A DNA stretch of 64,000 nt from Nevskiaceae bacterium (GTDB lineage: Bacteria; Pseudomonadota; Gammaproteobacteria; Nevskiales; Nevskiaceae). The notes beneath the pieces are model-generated. The model saw only the letters and a program-made list of their open reading frames with translations. It made no database searches and was not told where the DNA came from. Each line of letters begins with the position of its first letter. Position 1 is the stretch's first letter. A program made the position numbers and the translations under genes. The stretch covers positions 1 through 64,000 of the forward strand of contig SCVA01000052.1 in NCBI GenBank assembly GCA_004297005.1, given 5' to 3'. Shown one piece after another: positions 8,778 through 17,440 of the stretch.

Positions 8778-11435
8778 TCAGCTACCCAGCTTGCGCAGCA
8801 GCTCGCGCAGGTCGCGGGCGAACTCGCTGCTGCGCTGGTAGCGCTGCTCGTAGTTCTTGGCCAGGGCCTTGTCGATCACCGCGACGATCTCCGGCGGCAG
8901 GTCGGGACGCACCACCAGCGGCGAGGCGTGAGTCTCGTTGGCGATCTTGTACATCAGCGTCGCCATCGAGTCGGCCTGGAAGGGCAGGCTGCCGGTCAGC
9001 AACTGATAGGTCGTGACGCCGAGTGAGAAGATGTCGCTGCGACCGTCCACTTTCTTGCCGGCGAGCTGTTCCGGGCTCATGTAGCTGGGCGTGCCTAGCA
9101 CCATGCCGGTCTTGGTCTTGCTGGAATCGGCGATGCGGGCGATGCCGAAGTCCATCAGCTTGATCACCTGGCTGCCGTCCAGCAGCATCATGTTGGCCGG
9201 CTTGATGTCGCGGTGCACGACGCTGTTGCTGTGCGCGTAGTCGAGCGCGTCGGCGGCGTCGGCCATGATCCGCAGCACCTCCGGCACCGGCAGCAGCATG
9301 TTGGGCTTGGTGTGCTTGGTGAGATCGTGGCCCTTCACGAACTCCATGGCGATGTAGGCGAGATCGTGCTCCTCGCCGGCATCGAAGATCGACACGATGT
9401 TGGGATGGCTCAGACGGCCGGCGGTTTCCGCCTCGCGGAAGAAGCGCGACTTCACGTCGGCCAGCTCGTCGGCCTCGAATTCCTGCGACAGCGCCATGGT
9501 CTTGATCGCCACCATGCGGCCGATCTTCGGGTCCTTGCCCAGGTAGACCACGCCCATCGCGCCCTTGCCCAGCTCCTTCTCGACCTGGTAACGCCCCAGC
9601 ATCGGCTTCTCGGTGCCGCCGCCGGCCATGATCATGGTGCCGTCGGCGGTGGTCGCGCCCATCGCGCCGCCGCCGAGGATGATGGTTTCCGAGAGCTTCT
9701 TGGCGCGGTTGAGCTTGGCCTGGACGTCCTTGAAGTCCTTGTTGTTCTCGGCGATGTACTGGTACACCGCCTCGGCCTTGTTGAACTGCCGCTTGCGCTC
9801 GAAGTCCAGCGCCAGGTTGTAGATCAGGTCAAGCAGCTTGTCGTCGACCGGCTTCACCCGCTTGAACTTGTCGAAAGCCATGTCGAGCTGGCCCTGGCCC
9901 TGGAAGGCGAGGCCCAGCATCTTGTTGGACTCGGCGGATTCGCTCTCGCTGGCGAACTTCAGCTTTTCGGTAAGGTTGAAGCGCTTCAGCAGCATGAAGC
10001 CGTAGCCGGTGAGCACGAACAGCGTCGGCACCGTCAGCTTCAGCCACAACGCCGGGCCGGTCATCAGGAAGTACTCGGTGGCGAACAGCGCCAGGGCCAG
10101 GCCGACGGTGATGCCGGCGGCAAGGCCGGCCGAGAGCTTGGGCACCGCCAGCGCCAGATAGGCGGCGAGCGCCAGGAACAGCAGGAATTCGGCGAAGCGC
10201 GCCCAGCCCGGACGGGTGAAGTAGTCCTGCTGCAGGATGCTGGAGATTTCATGCGCCAGGAGGGTCACCGGCGCAGTCGATGGCGAGACCGGGGTGGCGA
10301 AGCTGTCGCCGGTGGCCGCCGCCGTGGTACCGAGCAAGACGATCTTGTCCTTGTATTTGTCGGCCGGAATCTTTCCGGCGTAGACGTCATAGGCGGAGTC
10401 GGTGCGAAAGGCGGGAGCGCCATCCTTGTCCGCGTAGAACTGGCTGTAGAGCATCAACTGCGGATTGGTGCCGAGGCTGAGGCCACCCAGTTGCACCCCT
10501 TCGCCCAGGCGCACTTCGATGTCCGAGGGCTTGAGGTTGAGCGCCAGCGAGGCTGTACGCAGCGACAGCGAAGGGAAGAAACTGTCGTAGTACTGCAGCA
10601 CCAGCGGCGTCCGCCGAACCGCGCCGTCTTCATCGGCGGTGATGTTGAGGTGGCCGAGACCGACGGCGGCGCCGGCCAGCGCCGCGATCGGCGGTACCGC
10701 CGCGACGGTCGGCACTGGCAACTGGCCGGAGGCGCGGGCATCGACGCGGTCGACGATGTTGGTCAGCGCCTCGCGCTGCACGTAGTCGGGCAGTGGCTTG
10801 TCCGGCAGGCCCTGAGGCCGACCAAGGCGGAACAGCATCGGCAGCACACCGTGGCTGGCGGCCACCGACGAGCCCAGGGTGGCATCGGGGGAAGCGCCGC
10901 CACCGAGCGTCTTGATGCGCGCCATCAGCTCGTTGATGGCATCGACGTAAGTCCTGGACAGTGCCGAGTCCTGATATGCCTTGGCGATCTGAGCGACTTC
11001 CGGCGAACGGCCGGCGGCGTCGTGCAGCATGATGCCGAAAGTCTCGATCTCGGCCGGGATTTGCCCCTGCAGGGGCGAGCTGGCGAGATAGTCGGCCAGG
11101 CCCTGCACGTCGCCGGCGGCTCCCTGCTCCGACTCCAGATAGAGCACGGTGTTGACCACCAGCTTGGGCTGGCCGGCGTTGATGCGGTCGAGCAGCTCGG
11201 CCTGACGGACGCGAGGCCAGGGCCAGCGGCCAAGCTTGGCGATGGAGTCGTCGTCGATGGCGACGATGGCGATGCGGTCGGAAGGTTGGCGCTCGTGGCC
11301 GCTCACGCCCAGATCGTAGGCGGCGCGCTCCAGGCCCTGGAAACCGGAGCCGAAGACGCCATAAGCCAGGACGGCGAATAGCAGGGAATAGGCCAGAGCC
11401 GCGAACCAGTCTTTGGTCCAGAGGCGCTCTTTCAC
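8778..11435 (-). CDS. CHASE2-domain transmembrane serine/threonine protein kinase
   Basis: A receptor kinase that probably senses an extracytoplasmic signal. The 885-residue product has an N-terminal membrane anchor, a large extracytoplasmic CHASE2 region (about 30-390), three closely spaced membrane helices (about 405-480), a TPR-like helical region (about 495-590) and a C-terminal Hanks-type kinase domain (about 611-885). Kinase motifs are intact: GKGAMGVVYLG, the VAIKTM lysine, VVHRDIKPANMM, LMDFGIAR and GTPSYMSPEQLAG. The start is GTG with a GGGAG ribosome site. It heads a three-gene operon with PP2C and FHA genes and reads divergently from radA. Confidence 0.94.
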   Translation of the reverse strand: MKERLWTKDWFAALAYSLLFAVLAYGVFGSGFQGLERAAYDLGVSGHERQPSDRIAIVAIDDDSIAKLGRWPWPRVRQAELLDRINAGQPKLVVNTVLYLESEQGAAGDVQGLADYLASSPLQGQIPAEIETFGIMLHDAAGRSPEVAQIAKAYQDSALSRTYVDAINELMARIKTLGGGASPDATLGSSVAASHGVLPMLFRLGRPQGLPDKPLPDYVQREALTNIVDRVDARASGQLPVPTVAAVPPIAALAGAAVGLGHLNITADEDGAVRRTPLVLQYYDSFFPSLSLRTASLALNLKPSDIEVRLGEGVQLGGLSLGTNPQLMLYSQFYADKDGAPAFRTDSAYDVYAGKIPADKYKDKIVLLGTTAAATGDSFATPVSPSTAPVTLLAHEISSILQQDYFTRPGWARFAEFLLFLALAAYLALAVPKLSAGLAAGITVGLALALFATEYFLMTGPALWLKLTVPTLFVLTGYGFMLLKRFNLTEKLKFASESESAESNKMLGLAFQGQGQLDMAFDKFKRVKPVDDKLLDLIYNLALDFERKRQFNKAEAVYQYIAENNKDFKDVQAKLNRAKKLSETIILGGGAMGATTADGTMIMAGGGTEKPMLGRYQVEKELGKGAMGVVYLGKDPKIGRMVAIKTMALSQEFEADELADVKSRFFREAETAGRLSHPNIVSIFDAGEEHDLAYIAMEFVKGHDLTKHTKPNMLLPVPEVLRIMADAADALDYAHSNSVVHRDIKPANMMLLDGSQVIKLMDFGIARIADSSKTKTGMVLGTPSYMSPEQLAGKKVDGRSDIFSLGVTTYQLLTGSLPFQADSMATLMYKIANETHASPLVVRPDLPPEIVAVIDKALAKNYEQRYQRSSEFARDLRELLRKLGS

Positions 11436-11519
11436 GCGACGCTCCCAACTTTTTGCGTTGTAATGAAACCGATACTAACCCAGATTTCCGAGCCCCAGAC
11501 ATGACTTGCAGCACGCCCC

Positions 11520-12884
11520 ATGGCCAGGATTAAGACCGCGTATGTATGCCAGGAATGTGGCGGCCAGTTCCCGAAATGGGCCGGCCAGTGCGGCGATTGC
11601 GGGGCCTGGAATTCGCTGGTCGAGGCGGCGGTGTCGGCCGCACCGCGCAGTGCCCGCAGTGGCGGCATGGCGGGTCTGGCCGGCGATGGCCGGGTGCAGC
11701 GGCTCTCCGAGGTCTCGGCCGAGGACGCGCCCAGAGTCGCCACCGAGCTCTCCGAGATGGACCGGGTGCTGGGCGGCGGCCTGGTGCCGGGGGCGGTGAT
11801 CCTGATCGGCGGCGATCCCGGCATCGGCAAGTCCACCTTGCTCTTGCAGGTGCTGGCCGCGGTCGAGGGGCGGATGAAGACGCTCTACATCACCGGCGAG
11901 GAATCGCTCACCCAGGTGCATCTGCGCGCGCGCCGGCTGGGTCTGCCGCGCCTGGACCTGCCGGTACTGGCGGAGACCAGCGTCGAGCAGATCCTCGGCG
12001 TGCTCGCCCGCGAGAAGCCCGGCCTGGTGGTGCTGGACTCGATCCAGACGCTCTACACCGACAGCCTGGAATCCGCACCCGGCTCGGTGAGCCAGCTGCG
12101 CGAGACCACCGCCCAGGTGGTGCGCTACGCCAAGCAGAGCGGCTGCGTGATCATCCTGGTCGGCCATGTCACCAAGGAAGGTGCGATTGCCGGGCCTCGC
12201 GTGCTGGAGCACATGGTCGATACCGTCCTCTACTTCGAGCAGGACGTCGGCAGCCGCTACCGCATCATCCGCGCGATCAAGAACCGCTTCGGCGCGGTCA
12301 ATGAGCTGGGCGTGTTCGCGATGACCGATGCTGGCCTGAAGGAAGTCAGCAACCCTTCCGCGCTGTTCCTGTCGCGCCACGAGCAGCCGGTGCCGGGCAG
12401 TGTCATCACCGTCACCCGCCAGGGCAGCCGGCCACTGCTGGTGGAGGTGCAGGCGCTGGTCGATTCCTCCGCGCTCGGCAATCCGCGCCGGGTTACCCTG
12501 GGCCTGGAAGGCAATCGCCTGCACATGCTGCTGGCGGTGCTGCACCGCCACGCCGGCATCGCGCTGGGCGATCAGGACGTGTTCGCCAACGTCGTCGGCG
12601 GCATGAAGATCGCCGAGACCGCCGCCGACCTGCCGCTCTTGGTGGCGGCGCTGTCGAGCTTCCGTGGTCAGGCGGTGCCCAATGATCTGGTGATCTTCGG
12701 CGAGGTTGGCCTGGCCGGGGAGATCCGGCCGGTACCGAACGGCGAGGAGCGCCTGCTGGAGGCGGCCAAGCACGGCTTCAAGCGCGCCATCGTCCCGGAG
12801 GGCAACCGCCCGAGAAAGGCGGCGGCCATCGATCTCGAAGTGCTGCCGGTGGGGCGGCTCGATCAGGCGCTGGCGCTGATCTGA
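11520..12884 (+). CDS. radA: DNA repair protein RadA
   Basis: RadA is a RecA-like DNA helicase that promotes branch migration in recombination and repair. The 454-residue product has the N-terminal four-cysteine zinc motif (CQECGG and CGDCGAW, residues 11-30). The ATPase core carries Walker A GGDPGIGKSTLL at about 97-108, the RadA-specific KNRFG motif at about 255, and a C-terminal Lon-protease-like domain with IFGEVGLAGEIRPV. Length matches the family. It is monocistronic here, divergent from the kinase operon and convergent with the CBS-domain gene. Confidence 0.97.
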   Translation: MARIKTAYVCQECGGQFPKWAGQCGDCGAWNSLVEAAVSAAPRSARSGGMAGLAGDGRVQRLSEVSAEDAPRVATELSEMDRVLGGGLVPGAVILIGGDPGIGKSTLLLQVLAAVEGRMKTLYITGEESLTQVHLRARRLGLPRLDLPVLAETSVEQILGVLAREKPGLVVLDSIQTLYTDSLESAPGSVSQLRETTAQVVRYAKQSGCVIILVGHVTKEGAIAGPRVLEHMVDTVLYFEQDVGSRYRIIRAIKNRFGAVNELGVFAMTDAGLKEVSNPSALFLSRHEQPVPGSVITVTRQGSRPLLVEVQALVDSSALGNPRRVTLGLEGNRLHMLLAVLHRHAGIALGDQDVFANVVGGMKIAETAADLPLLVAALSSFRGQAVPNDLVIFGEVGLAGEIRPVPNGEERLLEAAKHGFKRAIVPEGNRPRKAAAIDLEVLPVGRLDQALALI

Positions 12885-12895
12885 GTTAACGGGCC

Positions 12896-14173
12896 CTAGA
12901 GGACTTCCACCGCCGGCGCCGGCCGGATGCGCGCGGTTTTCACCGCGTTGGCGCGGGCTTCGATGATCTCGAACTCGTAGTCGGCGATGCGCAGCTTGCG
13001 GCCGGTCTTGGGGATGTCGCCCAACTGCTCCACCACCAGACCGTTGAGGGTCTTGGGGCCGTCGGTGGGCAGCTTCCACTGCAGGCTGCGGTTGAGGCTG
13101 CGGATGGTGACATTGCCACTGACCAGGGCCGAGCCGTCGTGGTCGAGGGTCACGTGCTTCTGCCGCGTGGCCGGGTCGCTGGTGAACTCGCCGACCACTT
13201 CTTCCAGGATGTCCTCCAGCGTCACCAGGCCCTGGATGTCGCCGTATTCATCGACCACGAAACCGATCCGCCGCTTCTGGTCCTGGAAGTTGAGCAACTG
13301 CTGGTTGAGCGGCGTACCTTCGGGAATGAAGTAGGGGTCGCGCACCAGGCCCATCAGGCTGTCGACATTGAGCTGGCCCATGGCGGCCGCGCGCACCAGC
13401 TTGCGCAGATGCACCACGCCCTTGAGATCGTCGATGGAGCCATTGAACACCGGCAGCCGGGTATGGCTGCTGGCGACGATGACCTCGTGGATCTTCTCCC
13501 AGGGTTCGGAGAGGTCAATGCCGAGAATCTCGTTGCGCGGGATCATGATGTCCTCGACCGTCGCATGTTCGAGGTCGAGGATGGAGAGCAGCATGCGCTG
13601 GTGGCGTTGCGGGATCATCGCCCCGGCCTCGACCACCACCGTGCGCAGTTCCTCGGTGGAAAGCGAGTGGGTGGCAGCGTCCTCCTTGGTGACGCCGATG
13701 GCGCGCAGTACGCCATTGCTGAGCAGGCTCACCGTCCACACCACCGGTGTCAGCAGCCATTGCAGCGGGTAATTGATGTAGGCGGATGGAATGCCGACCC
13801 GCTCCGGATAGAGCGCGGCCAGGGTCTTGGGCGCGGCGTCGGAGAACACCAGCATCACCACCGTCAGGCTGACCGTGGTGATGCCCAGAACCAGCTCGTT
13901 GTCACCGAACATCTCGATCGACACCAGGGTGGCGACCACGGTGGCGGCATTGTCGGAAAAATTCTTGCCCAGCAGCAGCAGGCCGATCAGGCGGTCCGGG
14001 CGGTCCAGTAGCTTCTGCGCCAGCTTAGCGCCACGATCACCCTGCTGGGCGCGGGTCTTCAGGCGGTAGCGGTTCAGCGTCATCAGGCCGGTTTCCGAGG
14101 CCGCGAAGAACGCTGACAGAGCAAGCAGGAAGACCAGGAGCGCCATCTCCAGGCCCAGGGGCAATTCGTTCAA
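12896..14173 (-). CDS. CorB/YfjD-type CNNM-family membrane protein (CBS domains)
   Basis: A CNNM/CorC-related membrane protein linked to magnesium or cobalt efflux. The 425-residue product has a DUF21/CNNM transmembrane domain with 3-4 helices (about 1-190), a CBS-domain pair (about 205-325, e.g. EDIMIPRNEI, HTRLPVFNGSIDD, GFVVDEYGDIQGLVT) and a C-terminal CorC/HlyC domain (about 345-415). The start is TTG at 14173; an in-frame stop lies three codons upstream, so the only alternative is ATG at 14146. The gene lies near ypjD and ffh, as yfjD does in E. coli, which favours the YfjD (CorB) branch. Confidence 0.88.
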   Translation of the reverse strand: MNELPLGLEMALLVFLLALSAFFAASETGLMTLNRYRLKTRAQQGDRGAKLAQKLLDRPDRLIGLLLLGKNFSDNAATVVATLVSIEMFGDNELVLGITTVSLTVVMLVFSDAAPKTLAALYPERVGIPSAYINYPLQWLLTPVVWTVSLLSNGVLRAIGVTKEDAATHSLSTEELRTVVVEAGAMIPQRHQRMLLSILDLEHATVEDIMIPRNEILGIDLSEPWEKIHEVIVASSHTRLPVFNGSIDDLKGVVHLRKLVRAAAMGQLNVDSLMGLVRDPYFIPEGTPLNQQLLNFQDQKRRIGFVVDEYGDIQGLVTLEDILEEVVGEFTSDPATRQKHVTLDHDGSALVSGNVTIRSLNRSLQWKLPTDGPKTLNGLVVEQLGDIPKTGRKLRIADYEFEIIEARANAVKTARIRPAPAVEVL

Positions 14174-14251
14174 GTGCGGCTACTGCCGGTGACCACGAGG
14201 ACGTTCATAGTTAGCGAACGGCAGGGCGCAGTGTCAAGCAAAGCCTGCGCG

Positions 14252-15046
14252 TCAGCTCCAGTGCCGGCCGAGAAACTGCTCCAGAACCAGCTTGCTGCCG
14301 AAGTAGGCGAGCAGGAACAGCCCGTAGCCGCTCAGAGCCCAGCGTACCGCCCGGCGGCCGCGCCAACCCCAGCGGCGGCGACCCAGCAACAGGGCGCCGA
14401 AGATCGCCCAGGCCAGGATCGACAGCAGGGTCTTGTGGACCAGGTGCTGGTCGAACAAGTTGTCTACGAAGATCAGGCCGGAGAGCAGGGCCAGCGACAG
14501 CACAAAGAAGCCGGCGGCGATCAGCTGGAACAGCCAGTCCTCGGCCGACTGCATGGGCGGCATGCGCAGCACCCGGTTGAGCTGCTCGGGTTTGTGCAGC
14601 AGGCGGTCGAGCAGAGAAAGAGCCACCGCCTGGGCGGCCGCCAGCGTCAGCAGGCCGGCGGCGAAGATCGACAAAGCGACGTGCAGCGCGATTTTCCAGT
14701 CGTGCGGCGCCTCGGCGCCCGAGCGCGAGGGCCAGATCGCCACCAGCAGGGCCCCGGCGGCGGCCAGCGGGTAGATGGCGGTACGCAGCGGCCACAGGGT
14801 GTTGACCCGCCAGAGCAGGGCTAGCAACAGGGCGGTCTGCCAGGTGACCAGCGACAGCGCCTGGGTGAGCCCGAGCCGGCCGTCGGCCTCTTGCAGGCTG
14901 CCGACCAGAGCGAGGCCGTGGCAGCCCAGCGCCAACAGCAGCGAGATCAATCCGGAGCGGTCCGGCCGGGCGCCCGCCGCCCGCCAGGAGGCGTGCGCAT
15001 AGGCGACGAGGGCGACCAGCGCCAGGGGCAGGATGGGTAGCGGCAT
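14252..15046 (-). CDS. ypjD: YpjD family membrane protein (cytochrome c assembly protein family)
   Basis: A polytopic inner-membrane protein of the CcsA/CcmC-like family. The 264-residue product has about eight hydrophobic helices and the family landmarks DWKIALHVALSIFAAGLL (helix with a conserved His) and the HKTLLSILAWAIFGALLLG segment near the C-terminus. E. coli YpjD also lies between ffh and yfjD, and the same three genes sit together here, so it is orthologous by synteny. A role with the neighbouring CNNM protein has been suggested in enterobacteria; a direct role in cytochrome c assembly is not shown. Confidence 0.88.
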   Translation of the reverse strand: MPLPILPLALVALVAYAHASWRAAGARPDRSGLISLLLALGCHGLALVGSLQEADGRLGLTQALSLVTWQTALLLALLWRVNTLWPLRTAIYPLAAAGALLVAIWPSRSGAEAPHDWKIALHVALSIFAAGLLTLAAAQAVALSLLDRLLHKPEQLNRVLRMPPMQSAEDWLFQLIAAGFFVLSLALLSGLIFVDNLFDQHLVHKTLLSILAWAIFGALLLGRRRWGWRGRRAVRWALSGYGLFLLAYFGSKLVLEQFLGRHWS

Positions 15047-15101
15047 GCGAGGAGGATAGCATCGGGCCGCGGGCCCGAGGCCGGGGCGTGCGCAGGCTGC
15101 G

Positions 15102-15110
15102 TGCTAGACT
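15102..15110 (+). promoter_or_regulatory. Candidate extended -10 promoter
   Basis: TGCTAGACT reads as an extended -10 box (TGn plus TAGACT) about 35 bases upstream of the phosphodiesterase ATG, in the gap between this gene and divergent ypjD. No good -35 match is seen at 16-18 bases, as is usual for extended -10 promoters. Confidence 0.4.
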
Positions 15111-15144
15111 CAAATCGTCCTCAATCAGAGGCTTGCGAAATCCG

Positions 15145-15912
15145 ATGCGGATCAAAATCCTGGGGTGCAGCGGCGGAGTGGGGCCGAGCCTGCGCACCAC
15201 CAGTCTGCTCATTGACGACGAGATCCTCATCGACGCCGGCACCGGCGTCGGCGATCTCGCCTTGTCGCAGATGCGCCGCATCCGTCATGTGGTGCTCACC
15301 CACTCGCATCTCGATCACGTCTGCGGTCTGGCCTTCATGGCCGACAATCTGTTTGATCTGATCGACTCGCCGATCACCGTGCATGCCGCCGAGGCGACGC
15401 TGAGTGCGATCCGCGCGCACATCTTCAACTGGAAGATCTGGCCCGACTTCTCGCAGTTGCCCAATCCCGAGAACCCGCTGCTGCGCTGGCAGCCCTTGCC
15501 GGTGGGCGAGCGGCTGGATCTGGGTGAGAAACGTCAGCTCCACAGCTTCGAGGTGCTGCACACCGTGCCTGCCGTCGGTCTGGCAGTGCAGTCACCGACT
15601 GGCGTGTTCGCCTTCAGCGGCGACACCTGGGCCTGCGAGAGCCTGTGGACGGCGCTCAATGCCCTGCCGCGGCTGGACCTGCTGATGATCGAGATTGCCT
15701 TTCCCGACGAGCAGGAGGAGCTGGGAGCGGCCTCCAAGCACTTCACCCCCTCCCTGCTGGCGCGCGAGCTGGGCAAGCTCCGGCATCGTCCGCAGCTCCT
15801 GCTCACCCATCACAAGCCCGGCAGCGAGGCCCTGATCCAGCGCCAGTGCGCGGCGGTGCTGGCCGGCTGGAATTATCATCACCTCGAATCCGGCGAGATT
15901 TTTATGTTGTAA
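15145..15912 (+). CDS. Metallo-beta-lactamase-fold hydrolase, class II cyclic nucleotide phosphodiesterase-like
   Basis: A metal-dependent hydrolase of 255 residues. It has the HxHxDH metal motif THSHLDHVCG at about residue 53, the following VFAFSGDTWA aspartate segment, and a C-terminal LLTHHKPG histidine. The N-terminus (MRIKILGCSGGVGP) and overall pattern resemble class II 3',5'-cyclic-nucleotide phosphodiesterases, so cAMP or a related cyclic nucleotide is the best-guess substrate. The ATG at 15145 was chosen over an in-frame start 19 codons upstream because the fold begins exactly there. It precedes ffh by 46 bases and may be co-transcribed with it. Confidence 0.85.
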   Translation: MRIKILGCSGGVGPSLRTTSLLIDDEILIDAGTGVGDLALSQMRRIRHVVLTHSHLDHVCGLAFMADNLFDLIDSPITVHAAEATLSAIRAHIFNWKIWPDFSQLPNPENPLLRWQPLPVGERLDLGEKRQLHSFEVLHTVPAVGLAVQSPTGVFAFSGDTWACESLWTALNALPRLDLLMIEIAFPDEQEELGAASKHFTPSLLARELGKLRHRPQLLLTHHKPGSEALIQRQCAAVLAGWNYHHLESGEIFML

Positions 15913-15958
15913 GCGGCAGCCCGCCGCCAGGTTTCGCCAACCAACAGCCCGAGTTTCC

Positions 15959-17323
15959 ATGTTCGAATCACTTAGCCAGCGCCTGTCCGGCGTACTCGAC
16001 AGCCTGCGCGGCCAGGGCCGCCTGACCGAAGACCAGATCAACAGCGCCGCTCGCGAGCTGCGCATGGCCCTCCTGGAGGCCGACGTCGCCCTGCCGGTCA
16101 TCAAGGGCTTTGTCGATACCGTCAAGGCCAAGGCCTTGGGCGCCGAGATCACCCAGAGCCTCACCCCGGGTCAGGCCTTCCTGCGCCTGGTGCAGCAGAC
16201 GCTGACCGACACCCTCGGTGGCGAAGTGGTGCCGCTCAATCTGCGCGCCCAGCCGCCCGCCATCCTGCTGATGGCCGGTCTGCAGGGTGCCGGCAAGACC
16301 ACCACCGTCGGCAAGCTGGCCAAGCTGCTGAAGGAGCGCGAGAAGAAGAGCGTGCTGGTGGTGTCCTGCGACGTCTATCGCCCGGCCGCCATTGAGCAGC
16401 TGCGCATCGTCGCCGGCCAGGTCGGTGTGGAATTCTTCCCCTCGGAAGTCGGACAGTCGCCGCAGGCGATTGCCCGCGCGGCCGTCGAGCACGCCAAGAA
16501 GACCTATGCCGATGTCCTGATCGTCGATACCGCCGGCCGCACCACGGTGGACGAGGACATGATGGTCGAGCTGGCCGGCCTGCATGCAGCGCTCGATCCG
16601 GTGGAAACCCTGTTCGTGGTCGACGCCATGACCGGCCAGGACGCCGCCCGCACCGCGCGCGCCTTCGCCGATCGGGTACCGCTGACCGGCGTGGTACTGA
16701 CCAAGGCCGACGGCGACTCGCGCGGCGGCGCCGCGCTCTCGGTGCGCCAGGTCACCGGCGCGCCGATCAAGTACATCGGCGTCGGTGAAAAGAGCGACAA
16801 GCTGGAAGTCTTCCACCCCGACCGCATCGCCGCGCGCATCCTCGGCCAGGGCGACATGCTCGGTCTCATCGAGGAGACTGTGCAGCGGGTCGATGCCGAG
16901 AAGGCCGCCAAGCTTGCCGCCAAGCTCAAGAGCAAGAAGGGTTTCGACCTCGCCGACTTCCGCGAGCAGATGCTGCAGATGCAGAACATGGGCGGCTTCG
17001 ACTCGCTGCTGGAGAAGCTGCCGGGCGGCGCCAATCTGCAGGCGCAGCTGAAGAACGCCAATCCGGAAAAGCAGGTCAAGCGCACCATCGCCATCATCAA
17101 CTCGATGACCGTGCAGGAGCGCCAGTTCCCCGACCTCATCAAGGCCAGCCGCAAGCGCCGCATCGCCGCCGGCTCCGGCGTCGAGGTACAGCAGGTCAAT
17201 CAGCTGCTACGCCAGTTCGACCAGACCCGCGACATGATGAAGAAGATGGCCGGCGGCGGCATGGCCAAGATGATGCGCTCGCTGGCCGGCAAGCTGCCGC
17301 CGGGGATGATGCCGAGGCGTTAG
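15959..17323 (+). CDS. ffh: Signal recognition particle protein Ffh
   Basis: Ffh is the SRP54 GTPase that targets inner-membrane proteins co-translationally. The 454-residue product has the N domain, the G domain with GLQGAGKTTTVGKLA (about 106-120), DVYRPAAIEQLR, VDTAGR, TKADGDSRGG and GVGEKSDKLEVF. A methionine-rich M domain with the RNA-binding KASRKRRIAAGSG segment follows, ending in MMKKMAGGGMAKMMRS. Length is standard. The 4.5S RNA partner gene was not found in this window. Confidence 0.98.
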   Translation: MFESLSQRLSGVLDSLRGQGRLTEDQINSAARELRMALLEADVALPVIKGFVDTVKAKALGAEITQSLTPGQAFLRLVQQTLTDTLGGEVVPLNLRAQPPAILLMAGLQGAGKTTTVGKLAKLLKEREKKSVLVVSCDVYRPAAIEQLRIVAGQVGVEFFPSEVGQSPQAIARAAVEHAKKTYADVLIVDTAGRTTVDEDMMVELAGLHAALDPVETLFVVDAMTGQDAARTARAFADRVPLTGVVLTKADGDSRGGAALSVRQVTGAPIKYIGVGEKSDKLEVFHPDRIAARILGQGDMLGLIEETVQRVDAEKAAKLAAKLKSKKGFDLADFREQMLQMQNMGGFDSLLEKLPGGANLQAQLKNANPEKQVKRTIAIINSMTVQERQFPDLIKASRKRRIAAGSGVEVQQVNQLLRQFDQTRDMMKKMAGGGMAKMMRSLAGKLPPGMMPRR

Positions 17324-17349
17324 CGGATGAGCGCCGCCGGGCCAGCCGA

Positions 17350-17424
17350 GTAGGGTGGGCTTTAGCCCGCCACGCCGCGATCCGCCGCTGGTCGCGTGGG
17401 CACGCTTTGCTTTGCCCACCCTAC
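17350..17424. repeat. Intergenic inverted repeat between convergent ffh and ggt
   Basis: An 11-bp perfect inverted repeat, gtagggtgggc (17350-17360) and gcccaccctac (17414-17424), brackets 53 bases that include an inner gggctttagccc palindrome. It lies exactly between two convergent genes and could act as a bidirectional 3'-end element. The gtagggtgggc...gcccaccctac motif is a common dispersed repeat in proteobacteria. No T tract follows the stem. Confidence 0.65.
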
Positions 17425-17440
17425 CTCGCCAAGTACCGTC

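Noticed and set aside
7254-11435. Type VI secretion regulatory locus
   Set aside because: The kinase, phosphatase and FHA genes match in type, but no tss, hcp or vgrG gene is in the window.
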